NCBI RefSeq assembly: GCF_947090775.1
Contig: NZ_OX352321.1
Coordinates: 4,154,001 to 4,218,000 of the forward strand
Direction: 5' to 3'
From: Pseudarthrobacter sp. MM222
GTDB lineage: Bacteria; Actinomycetota; Actinomycetes; Actinomycetales; Micrococcaceae
DNA length: 64,000 nucleotides
The notes beneath the pieces were generated by a model that saw nothing but the letters and a program-made list of their open reading frames with translations, was not told the origin of the DNA and did not search any database. Of this stretch, positions 17,705 through 27,287 are shown in pieces. A program made the position numbers and the translations under genes. Each line of letters opens with the position of its first letter. Within the stretch, counting starts at the first letter, position 1.

Positions 17705-18334
17705 TTACGCCCTTCCGAGCAACCGCGAAACCAGTTCCCGCCAGGACGCCGTGAGGCGCTCCGGGGCTATTCCGTGGACCCTCACCGCGTGCAGGAGGCG
17801 TTCCGGCTCAAGGGTCGCGCTCAGCGAGGTCGCCATGAGCCACGGGTCGGCGGTTACCCCTGCTTCGCGCAGCAGCATTTCGAGATGCCGGTGCCAGAGG
17901 ACGGCGGCCGGGACGTCAAAGCGGTTGTAGGCGGAGACATCGGCGGCCCGCGCCAGCTCGCCGTACTCCAGCACCCAGGCGATGCGTTCAAGGCCGCAGG
18001 CCACCAGCCGCTCCAGCGGCGGAGCGCCCGGACCCAGCGGGGGCGGGCCGAACATGAACCGGCCCTGAAATCCCGCCTCGGCGTCACTGAGCAGAGTCAT
18101 CATGAGGCCGGCCCGGCTGCCGAAGCGCCGGAACACCGTGCCCTTGCCGACGCCGGCGCGCTGCGCGAGCGTTGCCATGGTTAACGCGTCGACGCCGCAC
18201 GTCTCAATCAGTTCCCGGGCCGCCTGCAGGAGCAGCTCACGGTTCCGGGCAGCGTCGCGCCGTCCGGAATCCGCGACCGGGAGCACGCCGGTGCCGGCGC
18301 CGGACCGCAATGGGATTAAGCTCACAAGGCTCAT
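17705..18334 (-). CDS. TetR/AcrR family regulator divergent from an FMN reductase
   Basis: The 209-residue protein has the TetR helix-turn-helix at about residues 28-70 (ALTMATLAQRAGVGKGTVFRRFGSR) and a helical effector domain. I chose ATG 18334: an upstream in-frame extension would run through the operator region. The AT-rich TAATAT, probably its -10 box, overlaps the edge of a perfect 22-bp palindrome at 18353-18374. The divergent NADPH-dependent FMN reductase, 113 bp away, is the obvious target, so it is probably a repressor responding to a redox-active or xenobiotic ligand. Confidence 0.88.
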   Translation of the reverse strand: MSLVSLIPLRSGAGTGVLPVADSGRRDAARNRELLLQAARELIETCGVDALTMATLAQRAGVGKGTVFRRFGSRAGLMMTLLSDAEAGFQGRFMFGPPPLGPGAPPLERLVACGLERIAWVLEYGELARAADVSAYNRFDVPAAVLWHRHLEMLLREAGVTADPWLMATSLSATLEPERLLHAVRVHGIAPERLTASWRELVSRLLGRA

Positions 18335-18352
18335 TGTAGCCCCGGGGAATAT

Positions 18353-18374
18353 TAAACGGACCCCGGTCCGTTTA
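18353..18374. promoter_or_regulatory. TetR operator, 22-bp palindrome
   Basis: TAAACGGACC-CC-GGTCCGTTTA has two perfect 10-bp arms and a 2-bp centre. It lies midway between the TetR gene and the divergent FMN reductase. Size and symmetry are typical of TetR-family operators. Confidence 0.75.
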
Positions 18375-18447
18375 GAACAGTGAAGGCCCCCAGCCTCCAA
18401 GATCAGCCAGCCGCAGGAAGATCGCGGCGTGACACCTAGGAGTTCAC

Positions 18448-19011
18448 ATGTCCAAGAACACAGTCCTTACCCTGGTCGGCAGCCTCCGCGCCGATTCCAC
18501 CAACCAGAAGCTCGCCGAGGCCATCCAGCTGAACGCCCCGGAGCACGTTGAGGTTCTCATCCACGACAGCCTCGGCAACATCCCGTTCTACAACGAGGAC
18601 ATCGACGTTGAGGGCCAGGTCCCCGCCGCTGCCGCCGCGCTGCGCGCTGCCGCCAACGAGGCCGACACCCTGCTCCTCGTCACCCCGGAGCACAACGGCA
18701 CCGTGCCCGCCTCGCTCAAGAACGCGATCGACTGGCTGTCCCGCCCGTTCGGCGCCGGCGCCCTCAGCGGCAAGCCGACGGCCGTCGTCGGCACCGCCTT
18801 CGGCCAGTTCGGCGGCGTGTGGGCCCAGGATGAAGCCCGCAAGGCGGTCGGCATCGCCGGCGCCCAGGTCCTCGAGGACGTAAAGCTCGCCGTTCCGGGC
18901 TCCATGGTCCGCTTCGCCGAGGTGCACCCGAAGGACGACGCCGAGGTTGTGGAGCAGATCAAGGGCGTCTTCGACGCGCTGGAAGTTTCGCGCACGGCCT
19001 CCGCGGCCTAG
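18448..19011 (+). CDS. NAD(P)H-dependent FMN reductase family protein
   Basis: The 187-residue flavodoxin-fold protein has the FMN phosphate loop near residues 11-18 (GSLRADSTNQ) and the family signature TPEHNGTVPASLKNAIDW at about 73-90. Relatives reduce FMN, quinones, azo dyes or chromate with NAD(P)H. ATG follows AGGAG. Regulation by the divergent TetR is likely because a perfect palindrome separates the two genes. A strong terminator follows, so it is monocistronic. Confidence 0.9.
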   Translation: MSKNTVLTLVGSLRADSTNQKLAEAIQLNAPEHVEVLIHDSLGNIPFYNEDIDVEGQVPAAAAALRAAANEADTLLLVTPEHNGTVPASLKNAIDWLSRPFGAGALSGKPTAVVGTAFGQFGGVWAQDEARKAVGIAGAQVLEDVKLAVPGSMVRFAEVHPKDDAEVVEQIKGVFDALEVSRTASAA

Positions 19012-19028
19012 TCCGTCAGGAAAGTCAG

Positions 19029-19075
19029 CAACCCGCCCCCGGCAGCCCCAGGCTGCCGGGGCGGTTGTTTTTTCC
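19029..19075 (+). terminator. Rho-independent terminator of the FMN reductase gene
   Basis: A GC-rich 16-bp stem has one bulged C (arms 19029-19046 and 19051-19066, AGGCTGCCGGGGCGGTT) and a very short loop. It is followed by a run of six T at 19068-19073. Confidence 0.9.
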
Positions 19076-19140
19076 CTCCTCCAACGGAATCAGTGAACAA
19101 ACGTTTACTTGTCAGCAACATGGGCTGTATTCTGGGCGGC

Positions 19141-20433
19141 GTGACCCACGAAACATTGGATGCCGCCGCAGCAGTCCTTCCGGCCGAGGCAATTGACGCA
19201 ATCGAACGTGCGGCTACGTCCGCCCACCGCCACGAGCAGCTTTTCTCGGAGCGCGCAGCAAACATCAAGCAATCGGCGGTCCGGGATGTCTTCGACCTCT
19301 CCCTGCGCCCCGGACTCGTCTCGCTGGCGGGCGGGAGCCCTTACCTGCAGTCGCTCCCGCTGGAGCGGCTGGGACAGACCGCCGCGAAGATCATCGCCGA
19401 GCAGGGCATGACCGCCCTGCAGTACGGCGGGGGCCAGGGTACCGAGGAACTCCGGACTCAGATCTGCGAGGTCATGGCGGCCGAGGGCATTTTGGATGCC
19501 AGGCCCGAGAATGTCGTCATCACCGCGGGCTCGCAGTCCGCCCAGGACGTCGCAACCAAGGTGTTCTGCAACCCGGGGGACGTGGTCCTTGTCGAGGATC
19601 CCACCTACGTCGGCGCCTTGAACACCTTCGAGGCCTACCAGGTGGAAGTCGCCACCGTGCCGATGGACCAGGACGGCATCATTCCGGATGTGCTCGAGGC
19701 CAGAATCGCCGCGCTGCAGACGGCCGGCAAAAACATCAAGTTCCTCTACACGATTCCGAGCTTCAACAACCCCTCGGGAATTACGTTGTCCGAGTCCCGC
19801 CGGCAGCAGGTCGTGGAGATCTGCCGGAACGCCAATATTTTGGTGCTGGAGGACAACCCCTACGGCCTGCTCCGCTTCGACGGCAGGCCGTTGACGCCGC
19901 TGCGCGCCGCCAACCCCGACGACGTGATTTACATGGGGTCCTTCTCCAAGATCTTCGCCCCCGGGCTGCGGATCGGCTGGGCGCTGGTGCCCGCCCATCT
20001 CCAGCGCCGGTACTACTTGGCCTCGGAAGCCGTCACGCTCTGCCCGCCCACGCTGAACCAGATGCTCGTTTCCGCCTATCTGCGGGACTATGACTGGCGG
20101 AGCCAGATTGAAACGTACCGGGGGCTCTACAGGGAACGCTGTGACGCGATGCTCGCGGCCCTCGAGGAATTCATGCCGGCAGGCTTGAGCTGGACCCGAC
20201 CGGAGGGCGGGTTCTTCGTCTGGGTGACCCTGCCCGAGGGTGTGGACACCTACCCCCTGCTGAAGAAGGCCATCGACGCCGGCGTGGTGTTCATTCCCGG
20301 AGCGGCATTTACGCATTCTGATGACCCGTCCAACAAGATCCGCCTGGCGTTCAGTGCCGTTCCGCCGGAATCCATCCGCGAGGGTGTCCGCCGGCTGGCT
20401 CCGGTCCTGCGGGAAGCCGTCGAGGCGTTGTAG
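19141..20433 (+). CDS. PLP-dependent aminotransferase, class I/II (LysN/2-aminoadipate type)
   Basis: The protein is an aspartate aminotransferase-fold enzyme of the family that includes LysN-like 2-aminoadipate and aromatic aminotransferases, without an N-terminal GntR domain. The PLP lysine lies in GSFSKIFAPGLRIGW, the substrate-binding Arg lies near the C-terminus in NKIRLAFS, and FNNPSG is conserved. I favour GTG 19141 (430 residues), because TATTCT at 19128-19133 lies 7 nt upstream and would give a leaderless mRNA. An in-frame GTG at 19093 would place the start upstream of that box. The amino acid substrate is not determined. Confidence 0.85.
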   Translation: MTHETLDAAAAVLPAEAIDAIERAATSAHRHEQLFSERAANIKQSAVRDVFDLSLRPGLVSLAGGSPYLQSLPLERLGQTAAKIIAEQGMTALQYGGGQGTEELRTQICEVMAAEGILDARPENVVITAGSQSAQDVATKVFCNPGDVVLVEDPTYVGALNTFEAYQVEVATVPMDQDGIIPDVLEARIAALQTAGKNIKFLYTIPSFNNPSGITLSESRRQQVVEICRNANILVLEDNPYGLLRFDGRPLTPLRAANPDDVIYMGSFSKIFAPGLRIGWALVPAHLQRRYYLASEAVTLCPPTLNQMLVSAYLRDYDWRSQIETYRGLYRERCDAMLAALEEFMPAGLSWTRPEGGFFVWVTLPEGVDTYPLLKKAIDAGVVFIPGAAFTHSDDPSNKIRLAFSAVPPESIREGVRRLAPVLREAVEAL

Positions 20434-20488
20434 CCTGAAGCATCACTGGCGCAGGACCGAAGACGATCGTTAACCCAAGGAGCTTTTC

Positions 20489-20920
20489 ATGACCGGAATT
20501 ATTGTTGTCGGCGTCGATGGCAGCGAAACAGCCCTGCGGGCTGCGCGCACCGCGAAGGACCTGGCCGCCACGCTCGGCGCCACCCTGCACGTGGTCAGCG
20601 CCTTTGACAGCGACCGGACCGAGGTTTTCGGCAGCGGCAGTGACCAGTGGATTGTCTCCGACGCCGGCGAGGCGGAGAAGGTCGCCAGGAGCGTCGCCGA
20701 GAGCCTCCGCACCCCGGAGATCAAGGTGACCTACTCGGCGGCCCGCGGCAAGCCCGCCGAAGCGCTGATCAAGGAGGCCGAGCGTTCCGATGCCCGGATG
20801 ATCGTGGTCGGGAACCGGCGGATGCGCGGGATCGGCAGGGTGCTCGGGAGCGTTGCGAACAGCGTGGCCCACAACGCCCCCTGCGACGTCTATATCGCGA
20901 AGACCGACGTCGCCGACTAG
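20489..20920 (+). CDS. Universal stress protein, UspA family
   Basis: The 143-residue single Usp domain begins IIVVGVDGSETALRAA. It ends with the ATP-binding pattern VVGNRRMRGIGRVLGSVANSVAHNAPCDVYI, read as G-x-x-x-x-x-G-x-x-x-x-x-GS. Such proteins bind ATP and accumulate under starvation or stress. ATG follows a good AAGGAG at 20476-20481. It lies 55 bp after the aminotransferase and may be co-transcribed, and it converges with the acyl-CoA ligase. Confidence 0.92.
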   Translation: MTGIIVVGVDGSETALRAARTAKDLAATLGATLHVVSAFDSDRTEVFGSGSDQWIVSDAGEAEKVARSVAESLRTPEIKVTYSAARGKPAEALIKEAERSDARMIVVGNRRMRGIGRVLGSVANSVAHNAPCDVYIAKTDVAD

Positions 20921-20932
20921 AAGGCCGTCACC

Positions 20933-22540
20933 TCAGGCATTTCCCGTGCCGGCCGGCTCGGTCTTCTTCAGCATCCGACGCAGGATTTTTCCCGAGGAGG
21001 ACTTCGGCACGGCGGCGATGAAGTCCACCCGGCGGATCTTCTTGAACGGGGCCACTTTGGCGGCCACGAAGTCCATCACGGCAGCCTCGTCCAGTCCGTC
21101 GCCGGCCGCTCCGGGCTGGCGGACCACAAAGGCCGCTGGCACCTCCTGGCCGTCGGCGTCGACCGATCCGATCACGGCGGCATCGGCGATGCCAGGGTGT
21201 GTGAGCAGCAGCGCCTCCAGCTCCGCGGGGGCAATTTGGTATCCCTTGTACTTGATGAGCTCCTTGAGCCGATCCACAATCGTCACGACGCCGTCGGACC
21301 GCACCGTCGCGATGTCCCCCGTGCGCAGGAAACCATCGGCGTCGAGGGTGTCCGCCGTTTCCTCGGGCCGGTTCAGATAGCCGAGCATGATGTTCGGCCC
21401 CCGGCACAGCAGGTGTCCCGGCGCACTGGTGCCCTCGGCGGGGACGCCGATTTCCTCCCCCGTGGCCGGGTCCACGAGCCGGCAGTCCATGTTGGGCACG
21501 GTGTAGCCCACCGAGCTGACCGGCACGCCCGTTGCATCGACCGGAATCAGGTGCGAGACGGGGCTCATCTCGGTCATTCCGTACCCCTGCAGCACCCGGC
21601 AATCCAGCCGCCTGCCGAGACTGGCACCGAGTTCGCCGTCGAGCGGGGCAGCACCGGACAGGGTGGTGTGCACGGAGCGCAGATCATAGTCGGTGACCAG
21701 CGGGTGCTTGGACAGCGCGACAGCGACGGGAGGGGCAATGAATAGATAGCTGCACTTATGGTCCTGGATAATCCGCAGGAACTCCGACAGCTCGAACTTG
21801 GGCATGGTGACCAGCCGGGCGCGCTGCCGCAGCGCCAGGTTCAGCAGCACCGTCAGGCCGTAGATGTGGAAGAAGGGCAGCAGGGCCAACAGCCGGTCCT
21901 CGGCAGAGACGTTGAGCAGTCCGCGTGACTGTTCGGTGTTCGCCACGAGGTTCCGGTGGCTGAGCATCACACCCTTGGGCCGGCCGGTGGTGCCGGAGGA
22001 GTAGGGCAGCACGGCTATGTGCGTCGCGGGATCGAAGCTGACCTCGGGTACCGGCGCCCCCGCGCCCAGCAGGTCCGGCAGCGAAGGGTGGCCCTCGGCG
22101 CCGTCGAGCACCACGAGCCGCTCGGCGGGGATCCCGGCCCTCGCGGCCGCCTCCCGGGCACCGGGCAGCAGCGCCGAGACCGTGAACAGCCACTGGGCTC
22201 CGGCGTCGTCGAGCTGCAACGTGATTTCGTCGGCGGTATAGAGCGAGTTCACGGTGGTCAATGTTGCCCCGGCCCGCAGCAGTCCGTGGAACACGGCGGC
22301 AAAGACCGGCACGTTGGGGCACAGGATGGCCGCCACCCCGCCAACGCCGAGTCCCTGCGCCGCGACCGCCCCGGCCAGGGCATCGATCTGCCCGAGCAGG
22401 GCGCGGTAGGTGGTCTCCGCGCCGCTCAAGCCGTCGACGACGGCGATCCGGTCCAGGTCCTCCTCCTGGAGGCCGCCGAAGAGGTACTCGTAGATGCTGA
22501 CGTTGGGAATGTCCACATCGGGGAACGGGCTCGAAAACAC
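20933..22540 (-). CDS. Acyl-CoA synthetase, AMP-forming (4-coumarate-CoA ligase-like)
   Basis: The 535-residue ANL-superfamily enzyme activates a carboxylic acid to an acyl-AMP and then an acyl-CoA. The P-loop YSSGTTGRPKGV, the YGMTEMSP core, the hinge region with TGDIATV and the catalytic-lysine end PKSSSGKILRR are all present. I chose GTG 22540 because AAAGGAGA lies 6-7 nt upstream; longer in-frame starts lack this. The closest pattern is 4-coumarate-CoA ligase, which would fit hydroxycinnamate catabolism, but no hydratase/aldolase is nearby and a fatty-acid substrate is also possible. Confidence 0.88.
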   Translation of the reverse strand: MFSSPFPDVDIPNVSIYEYLFGGLQEEDLDRIAVVDGLSGAETTYRALLGQIDALAGAVAAQGLGVGGVAAILCPNVPVFAAVFHGLLRAGATLTTVNSLYTADEITLQLDDAGAQWLFTVSALLPGAREAAARAGIPAERLVVLDGAEGHPSLPDLLGAGAPVPEVSFDPATHIAVLPYSSGTTGRPKGVMLSHRNLVANTEQSRGLLNVSAEDRLLALLPFFHIYGLTVLLNLALRQRARLVTMPKFELSEFLRIIQDHKCSYLFIAPPVAVALSKHPLVTDYDLRSVHTTLSGAAPLDGELGASLGRRLDCRVLQGYGMTEMSPVSHLIPVDATGVPVSSVGYTVPNMDCRLVDPATGEEIGVPAEGTSAPGHLLCRGPNIMLGYLNRPEETADTLDADGFLRTGDIATVRSDGVVTIVDRLKELIKYKGYQIAPAELEALLLTHPGIADAAVIGSVDADGQEVPAAFVVRQPGAAGDGLDEAAVMDFVAAKVAPFKKIRRVDFIAAVPKSSSGKILRRMLKKTEPAGTGNA

Positions 22541-22763
22541 GCAACATCTCCTTTGATCCGCGTCCGCCCTGACGGCGGCGGCTGGTGCCACTCTAATGCC
22601 ACCCGCAGCGGCCGGGACAGGAATGCGCGTACTTGACCCGCATCACTCCCCCTGGTGGGCAGTCTCACCGGCCAAACGCCCCCGCCCGCCGGGCCGCGGC
22701 CGGTAAAATCGGAGGTGCCCCCGATGGTGCGGACATCCGACCAGCACCGATCCGGGAGACCCC

Positions 22764-23099
22764 TTGCGCACCCTTCAGCGACGCCAACTCGTAGGCCACG
22801 ACATCCTCCTGGCCCGGCACGGCAACCACATCAGCGCTATGCGCGTGGACCGCACCGCCGGCCGCGTCATCGCGCTCCTGGACGACGGCTCGATCGACAG
22901 CGCACCGAATATGATCTCGCCGGGGCTCCGGATGCCGGAAACCCTGCGCAGTATCCTGCGCGAGGACTGGAAGTTCCTTGCCGTTGCGACGGCCTGCACC
23001 GCCGGCTTCGCGGGCGCCCTGACGGCGGCCGCCGTCGCCCTCGCGGCCCTGGCCGACGACCCGGCACTGACCCAGATGCTGACGTACGCGGGCAACTAA
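22764..23099 (+). CDS. Small hypothetical protein with C-terminal membrane segment
   Basis: The predicted 111-residue product has a soluble N-terminal part with a beta-hairpin-like run (HISAMRVDRTAGRVIALLDDGSID) and one hydrophobic helix at about residues 73-97. The start would be TTG 22764 behind GGGAG; ATG further in is possible. No family is recognised. The opposite strand is also open for most of this stretch, so the call is moderate. Confidence 0.5.
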   Translation: MRTLQRRQLVGHDILLARHGNHISAMRVDRTAGRVIALLDDGSIDSAPNMISPGLRMPETLRSILREDWKFLAVATACTAGFAGALTAAAVALAALADDPALTQMLTYAGN

Positions 23100-23179
23100 G
23101 CGCCCGGGGCCAACGCCCGTCTACTTGCACACCCGCCGAAAATGGGTGGAGGACGCCAGGCGATGCGGGATGGGGCCGA

Positions 23180-23764
23180 CTACTGCGGGTTCGGGTCGCT
23201 AAGGGGCCTGAAGGAGCTGGAACCGGCGAACCAGCCGGATCGGGGATCCCCGCCGTGGTGACGCTGCGGGGCGCCCTCGGGCAGACGTCCGATCTTCTGG
23301 AAATGGCCGCCCAGGAACACAAACGGCTCGCGCTCAGTAATCTCCATTGCGATGACTTCGCCAACGACGATGATGTGGTCACCACCGTCATAGATGTTCC
23401 AGGGCCGGCACTCCAAGGTCGCAGCATTCCTGGTGAGCACCGGGACGTTGCCTTCAAGAATCCACTCGGGCTCTTCGTCCAGCATCTCGCCGTTGAAGTG
23501 CAGGGCCACGTCCATCTGTTCGAACGACAGGATATTGATGGCGAACGGGGCATCCGTCAGGTAACGGGCGGACCGTGAGGTTCGGGACAGAGTGATCTGG
23601 GCGAGCGGGGGATCCAACGACACCGCGGTGAAAGCGGTGGCGGCCCCGTGCGGCACGCCATCGTCGGTCCGGGTTGTGACCACCGCGACTGCCGTGACGA
23701 ACGCACCAAAGGCAAGGCTCAGTTCGCGGGTATCACGGGCCCCCCTTACAGCCTTCCGAGTCAT
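23180..23764 (-). CDS. Flavin reductase (FMN-binding split-barrel) domain protein
   Basis: The 194-residue protein has the flavin reductase-like domain: LSLAFGAFVTAVAVVTT at the start, SLDPPLAQITLSRTS at the flavin loop, and the C-terminal HFQKIGRL. Such proteins supply reduced flavin to a two-component monooxygenase or act as the small subunit. I chose ATG 23764, which follows GGAAGGAC. It is the last gene after benD and the benzoate transporter, 81 bp downstream of benD. No partner oxygenase is visible nearby. Confidence 0.85.
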   Translation of the reverse strand: MTRKAVRGARDTRELSLAFGAFVTAVAVVTTRTDDGVPHGAATAFTAVSLDPPLAQITLSRTSRSARYLTDAPFAINILSFEQMDVALHFNGEMLDEEPEWILEGNVPVLTRNAATLECRPWNIYDGGDHIIVVGEVIAMEITEREPFVFLGGHFQKIGRLPEGAPQRHHGGDPRSGWFAGSSSFRPLSDPNPQ

Positions 23765-23845
23765 CGGGTGTCCTTCCGGGGGCAGTTCGTGGGGCAATGT
23801 ACGCGGCTAACGGCAGCTCTTTTGCATGGGGCTGATCCGGGGCGA

Positions 23846-24619
23846 TTACCCCTGGTCTCCCCCGCCTACCGGCAACACCACGCCGGTGATGTAGCTGGCA
23901 TCGTCAGAGGCCATGAAGAGGATAGGAGCGGCCTGCTCTTCCAGCGTGCCATAGCGTTTGAGCAGCGTGCTTTCGGTGGTCTGGTCCACTATCTGCTGGT
24001 ACCACACCTTTTCCTGGGCGGACTGCGCGTTGGGGTTGCGAGCGACTTTCCGCGGCGGAGCCTCGGTGCCTCCCGGTGCGGTGGCCACTACACGGATCCC
24101 TTTGGAAGCAGCTTCGAACGCCAGCGACGCGGTGAGGGCGTTGACGCCACCCTTGGACGCGGCGTACGGCACGCGGTTTATGCTGCGGGTGGCAATCGAG
24201 GAAACGTTCACGATGACCCCTGCCTGGCGCTCCGCCATGTACGGGAGCACAGCGTGGCAACACCAAAGCGTGGGGAAAAGAGAGCGCCGCACTTCAGCCT
24301 CGATCTCCTCGACCTGGTAGTGCTCGAAAGGCTTGACCCAGATTGTCCCGCCCACATTGTTGATCAGTATGTCGATCCGCCCGAACTCCGCCACGGCATA
24401 GGCCATCAGGCCTGAGGCGCCGGCATGGGTTTCCAGGTCACAGAGGAAGTACCGGGCCTGCACACCGCCGGCGGTGAGCTCGGCGCACACTTCTCTGACC
24501 AGCTCGGACCGGTCCGCCAGCACTACGGTGCCGCCCTCGGCGGCAATCTTTTGGGCCACGACGGCGCCAATCCCTTGGGCGGCGCCCGTCACCACTACAA
24601 CCTTGTCAGTAAAACGCAC
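23846..24619 (-). CDS. benD: 1,6-Dihydroxycyclohexa-2,4-diene-1-carboxylate dehydrogenase (benzoate diol dehydrogenase)
   Basis: This 257-residue short-chain dehydrogenase would oxidise and decarboxylate the benzoate cis-diol to catechol with NAD. The cofactor motif TGAAQGIG lies at residues 11-18, NNVGG near 88, and the catalytic Ser and YAASK near 139-160. The stretch EVRRSLFPTLWCCHAVLPYM strongly resembles BenD/XylL. The start is GTG 24619 behind AAAGGAGG. The gene follows the benzoate-type transporter on the same strand and lies near the cat genes, but benABC, which make its substrate, are absent from the window. Confidence 0.85.
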   Translation of the reverse strand: MRFTDKVVVVTGAAQGIGAVVAQKIAAEGGTVVLADRSELVREVCAELTAGGVQARYFLCDLETHAGASGLMAYAVAEFGRIDILINNVGGTIWVKPFEHYQVEEIEAEVRRSLFPTLWCCHAVLPYMAERQAGVIVNVSSIATRSINRVPYAASKGGVNALTASLAFEAASKGIRVVATAPGGTEAPPRKVARNPNAQSAQEKVWYQQIVDQTTESTLLKRYGTLEEQAAPILFMASDDASYITGVVLPVGGGDQG

Positions 24620-24673
24620 TGTGCTGCCTCCTTTCTTGCTGGGATCTGTTGGCCTTGGTGTCTTTGGTCTTCG

Positions 24674-26041
24674 TCAGCTGGCGGCTTCCCGTTCCAGAGA
24701 CGCCGCGGTGGTCGGTTGGATCTCGGCTTTGGGGGCGGTACTTCGCACCATCAGGGTGGCCAGACCCGCGAGGACCAGCGGCACGGCAAGTGTCATGAAG
24801 TAGCCGGAGGCACCAAATCCGGTGAGGATGATGCCGCCGAGTGCAGATCCCACGATGGAGCCCAGGCGGCCGATTCCGATACCCCAGCCGGTAGCCGTGG
24901 CGCGGAGTTGGGTGGGGTAGGCGTTGGCGATCAGGTAATTCAGTGCCAGCTGCTGGCCGCCAATGCCGAAGCCGGCCAGGCCGATAAGGATGAAGACCAG
25001 AGCAAAGTTGGAACCGGCCAGCCCCAGGCCCAGCGCGATGACAATCCCTGCCCCGAACATGACCAGCAGCAGTTTCCTGGGGTTGACCTTCGGCAGGATG
25101 ATAGACAGCGGGATGGCGAAGAGGATGAACGCGCCGTTGACGGTCACGGTACCCATCGCCGCCTGAGGGCCTGCGAGCCCCAGCGTCTTGAGAGCCGTTG
25201 GCATCCACAGCAGCAGCAGGTACCAGGCAATCCAATTGAGCAGGTAGGTGGCAAAGACCGCGATGGTCACCATCCGGTATTTGGCGGAGAACAGTGCAGC
25301 GACCGAGCCGCGGCCTTCCTTCTTGTCATGGGTCACCATCACAACATCCGGGCTGACCGGGCTGCCCGAGACGGCCGCCATGATCTGGCGTGCCTGCGCG
25401 TCGGCTGCGGGAGTGCCCTTGGTGGCGAGGAAAACCGGTGATTCAGAAAGCATCTTGATGCAGACCAGCACCATGGCCAGCGGCAGCACGCCCCCAATGA
25501 GGAAGATTCCGCGCCAGCCCATAACGGGCAGCCATGCCGCGGCCACGAGCCCGCCGAGTAGCGCGCCGCCGGGAAGGCCCAGCAGCACCAATGTCATGAA
25601 CGTGCCGCGGCGGGATTTGGGGCTGAACTCCGCCGTCAGGGCCAGCAGCGCCGGGGTGGCGCCGCCCATGCCGAGACCGATCAGGAAGCGCAGTACGACA
25701 ATCTGCTCCAGCGACTGCGCGAAGCCACCGGCGAGCGAAAAAACGCCGAAGAGGGTCAGGGCAAGCAGGATGGTCTTCTTGCGGCCAATCCTGTCCCCGA
25801 AGGTGCCCAGGGACATTGCGCCCACGCACATGCCGACGGTGCTGGCCGTGATCACCCAGGTCATATCGGTGGCCTGCAGGCCGAAGTCTTCAGCTATTGC
25901 CGGTCCGATGAACGCAATGGACTGGGTGTCGAATCCGTCCAGCAGTGCGATCACGAAACAGAGGACGACGATGGACCATCGCCTGAATCCCATGGGCGTG
26001 TTGTCGATAACGTCCTGGACGTTGTAGGCGAGCTTAGTCAC
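24674..26041 (-). CDS. benK: MFS aromatic acid:H+ symporter (BenK/PcaK type)
   Basis: The 455-residue inner-membrane transporter has twelve predicted helices. The aromatic acid:H+ symporter signature DGFDTQSIAFIGPAI lies in helix 1, and the MFS loop DRIGRKK lies between helices 2 and 3. It probably brings benzoate or a related aromatic acid into the cell. It begins with GTG 26041, 206 bp after catA, and is followed 54 bp later by benD. The assignment to benzoate rather than 4-hydroxybenzoate rests on this neighbourhood. Confidence 0.82.
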   Translation of the reverse strand: MTKLAYNVQDVIDNTPMGFRRWSIVVLCFVIALLDGFDTQSIAFIGPAIAEDFGLQATDMTWVITASTVGMCVGAMSLGTFGDRIGRKKTILLALTLFGVFSLAGGFAQSLEQIVVLRFLIGLGMGGATPALLALTAEFSPKSRRGTFMTLVLLGLPGGALLGGLVAAAWLPVMGWRGIFLIGGVLPLAMVLVCIKMLSESPVFLATKGTPAADAQARQIMAAVSGSPVSPDVVMVTHDKKEGRGSVAALFSAKYRMVTIAVFATYLLNWIAWYLLLLWMPTALKTLGLAGPQAAMGTVTVNGAFILFAIPLSIILPKVNPRKLLLVMFGAGIVIALGLGLAGSNFALVFILIGLAGFGIGGQQLALNYLIANAYPTQLRATATGWGIGIGRLGSIVGSALGGIILTGFGASGYFMTLAVPLVLAGLATLMVRSTAPKAEIQPTTAASLEREAAS

Positions 26042-26247
26042 CGGTTACTCACTTTCGAATGATGTTCTGGCCCGGTGGGTCCCGGGGTGCGTGCGTGCGC
26101 GGCGGCCTGATGTTGGCAGCGCGCCATCACGGCGGTGGGGTGATGGTGTTGGCCCGGCGCATGGCCATAGGCGGCCGCTGCCCCGCGCCGGGGGCACGGC
26201 GGCCTGCGCTGCGCACGGAATTCGGCCGCCTGGACGCGGCGTCGGGG
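26042..26247. other. Gap between catA and the transporter gene, with hairpin
   Basis: These 206 bp contain a perfect 7-bp stem (CCATCAC 26124-26130 with GTGATGG 26140-26146) and otherwise very GC-rich sequence. The hairpin could end the catA transcript. This would be the position for benABC in a standard cluster, but no remnant is seen. Confidence 0.4.
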
Positions 26248-27174
<927 letters not shown>

Positions 27175-27220
27175 TCACACCGGCTGTTGCTTTCAACGGT
27201 AGGACCGGAATTCATCGAGG

Positions 27221-27236
27221 GGAAATACCTATTTCC
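27221..27236. promoter_or_regulatory. Candidate CatR site upstream of catA
   Basis: GGAAATA-CC-TATTTCC is a perfect 7-2-7 palindrome 125 bp before catA. The core GGGGAAATAC(C/T)TATTT recurs upstream of catR at 29740-29755. Confidence 0.6.
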
Positions 27237-27287
27237 GCCTGATTGAAAGCTTTTACGTCTGAATGACGGGACGGGGCCGGCGTCGCG

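Noticed and set aside
19094-19112. LacI-type operator suggested by AAACGTTT before the aminotransferase
   Set aside because: Only 8 bp are symmetric, flanking bases do not pair, and no LacI gene is nearby.
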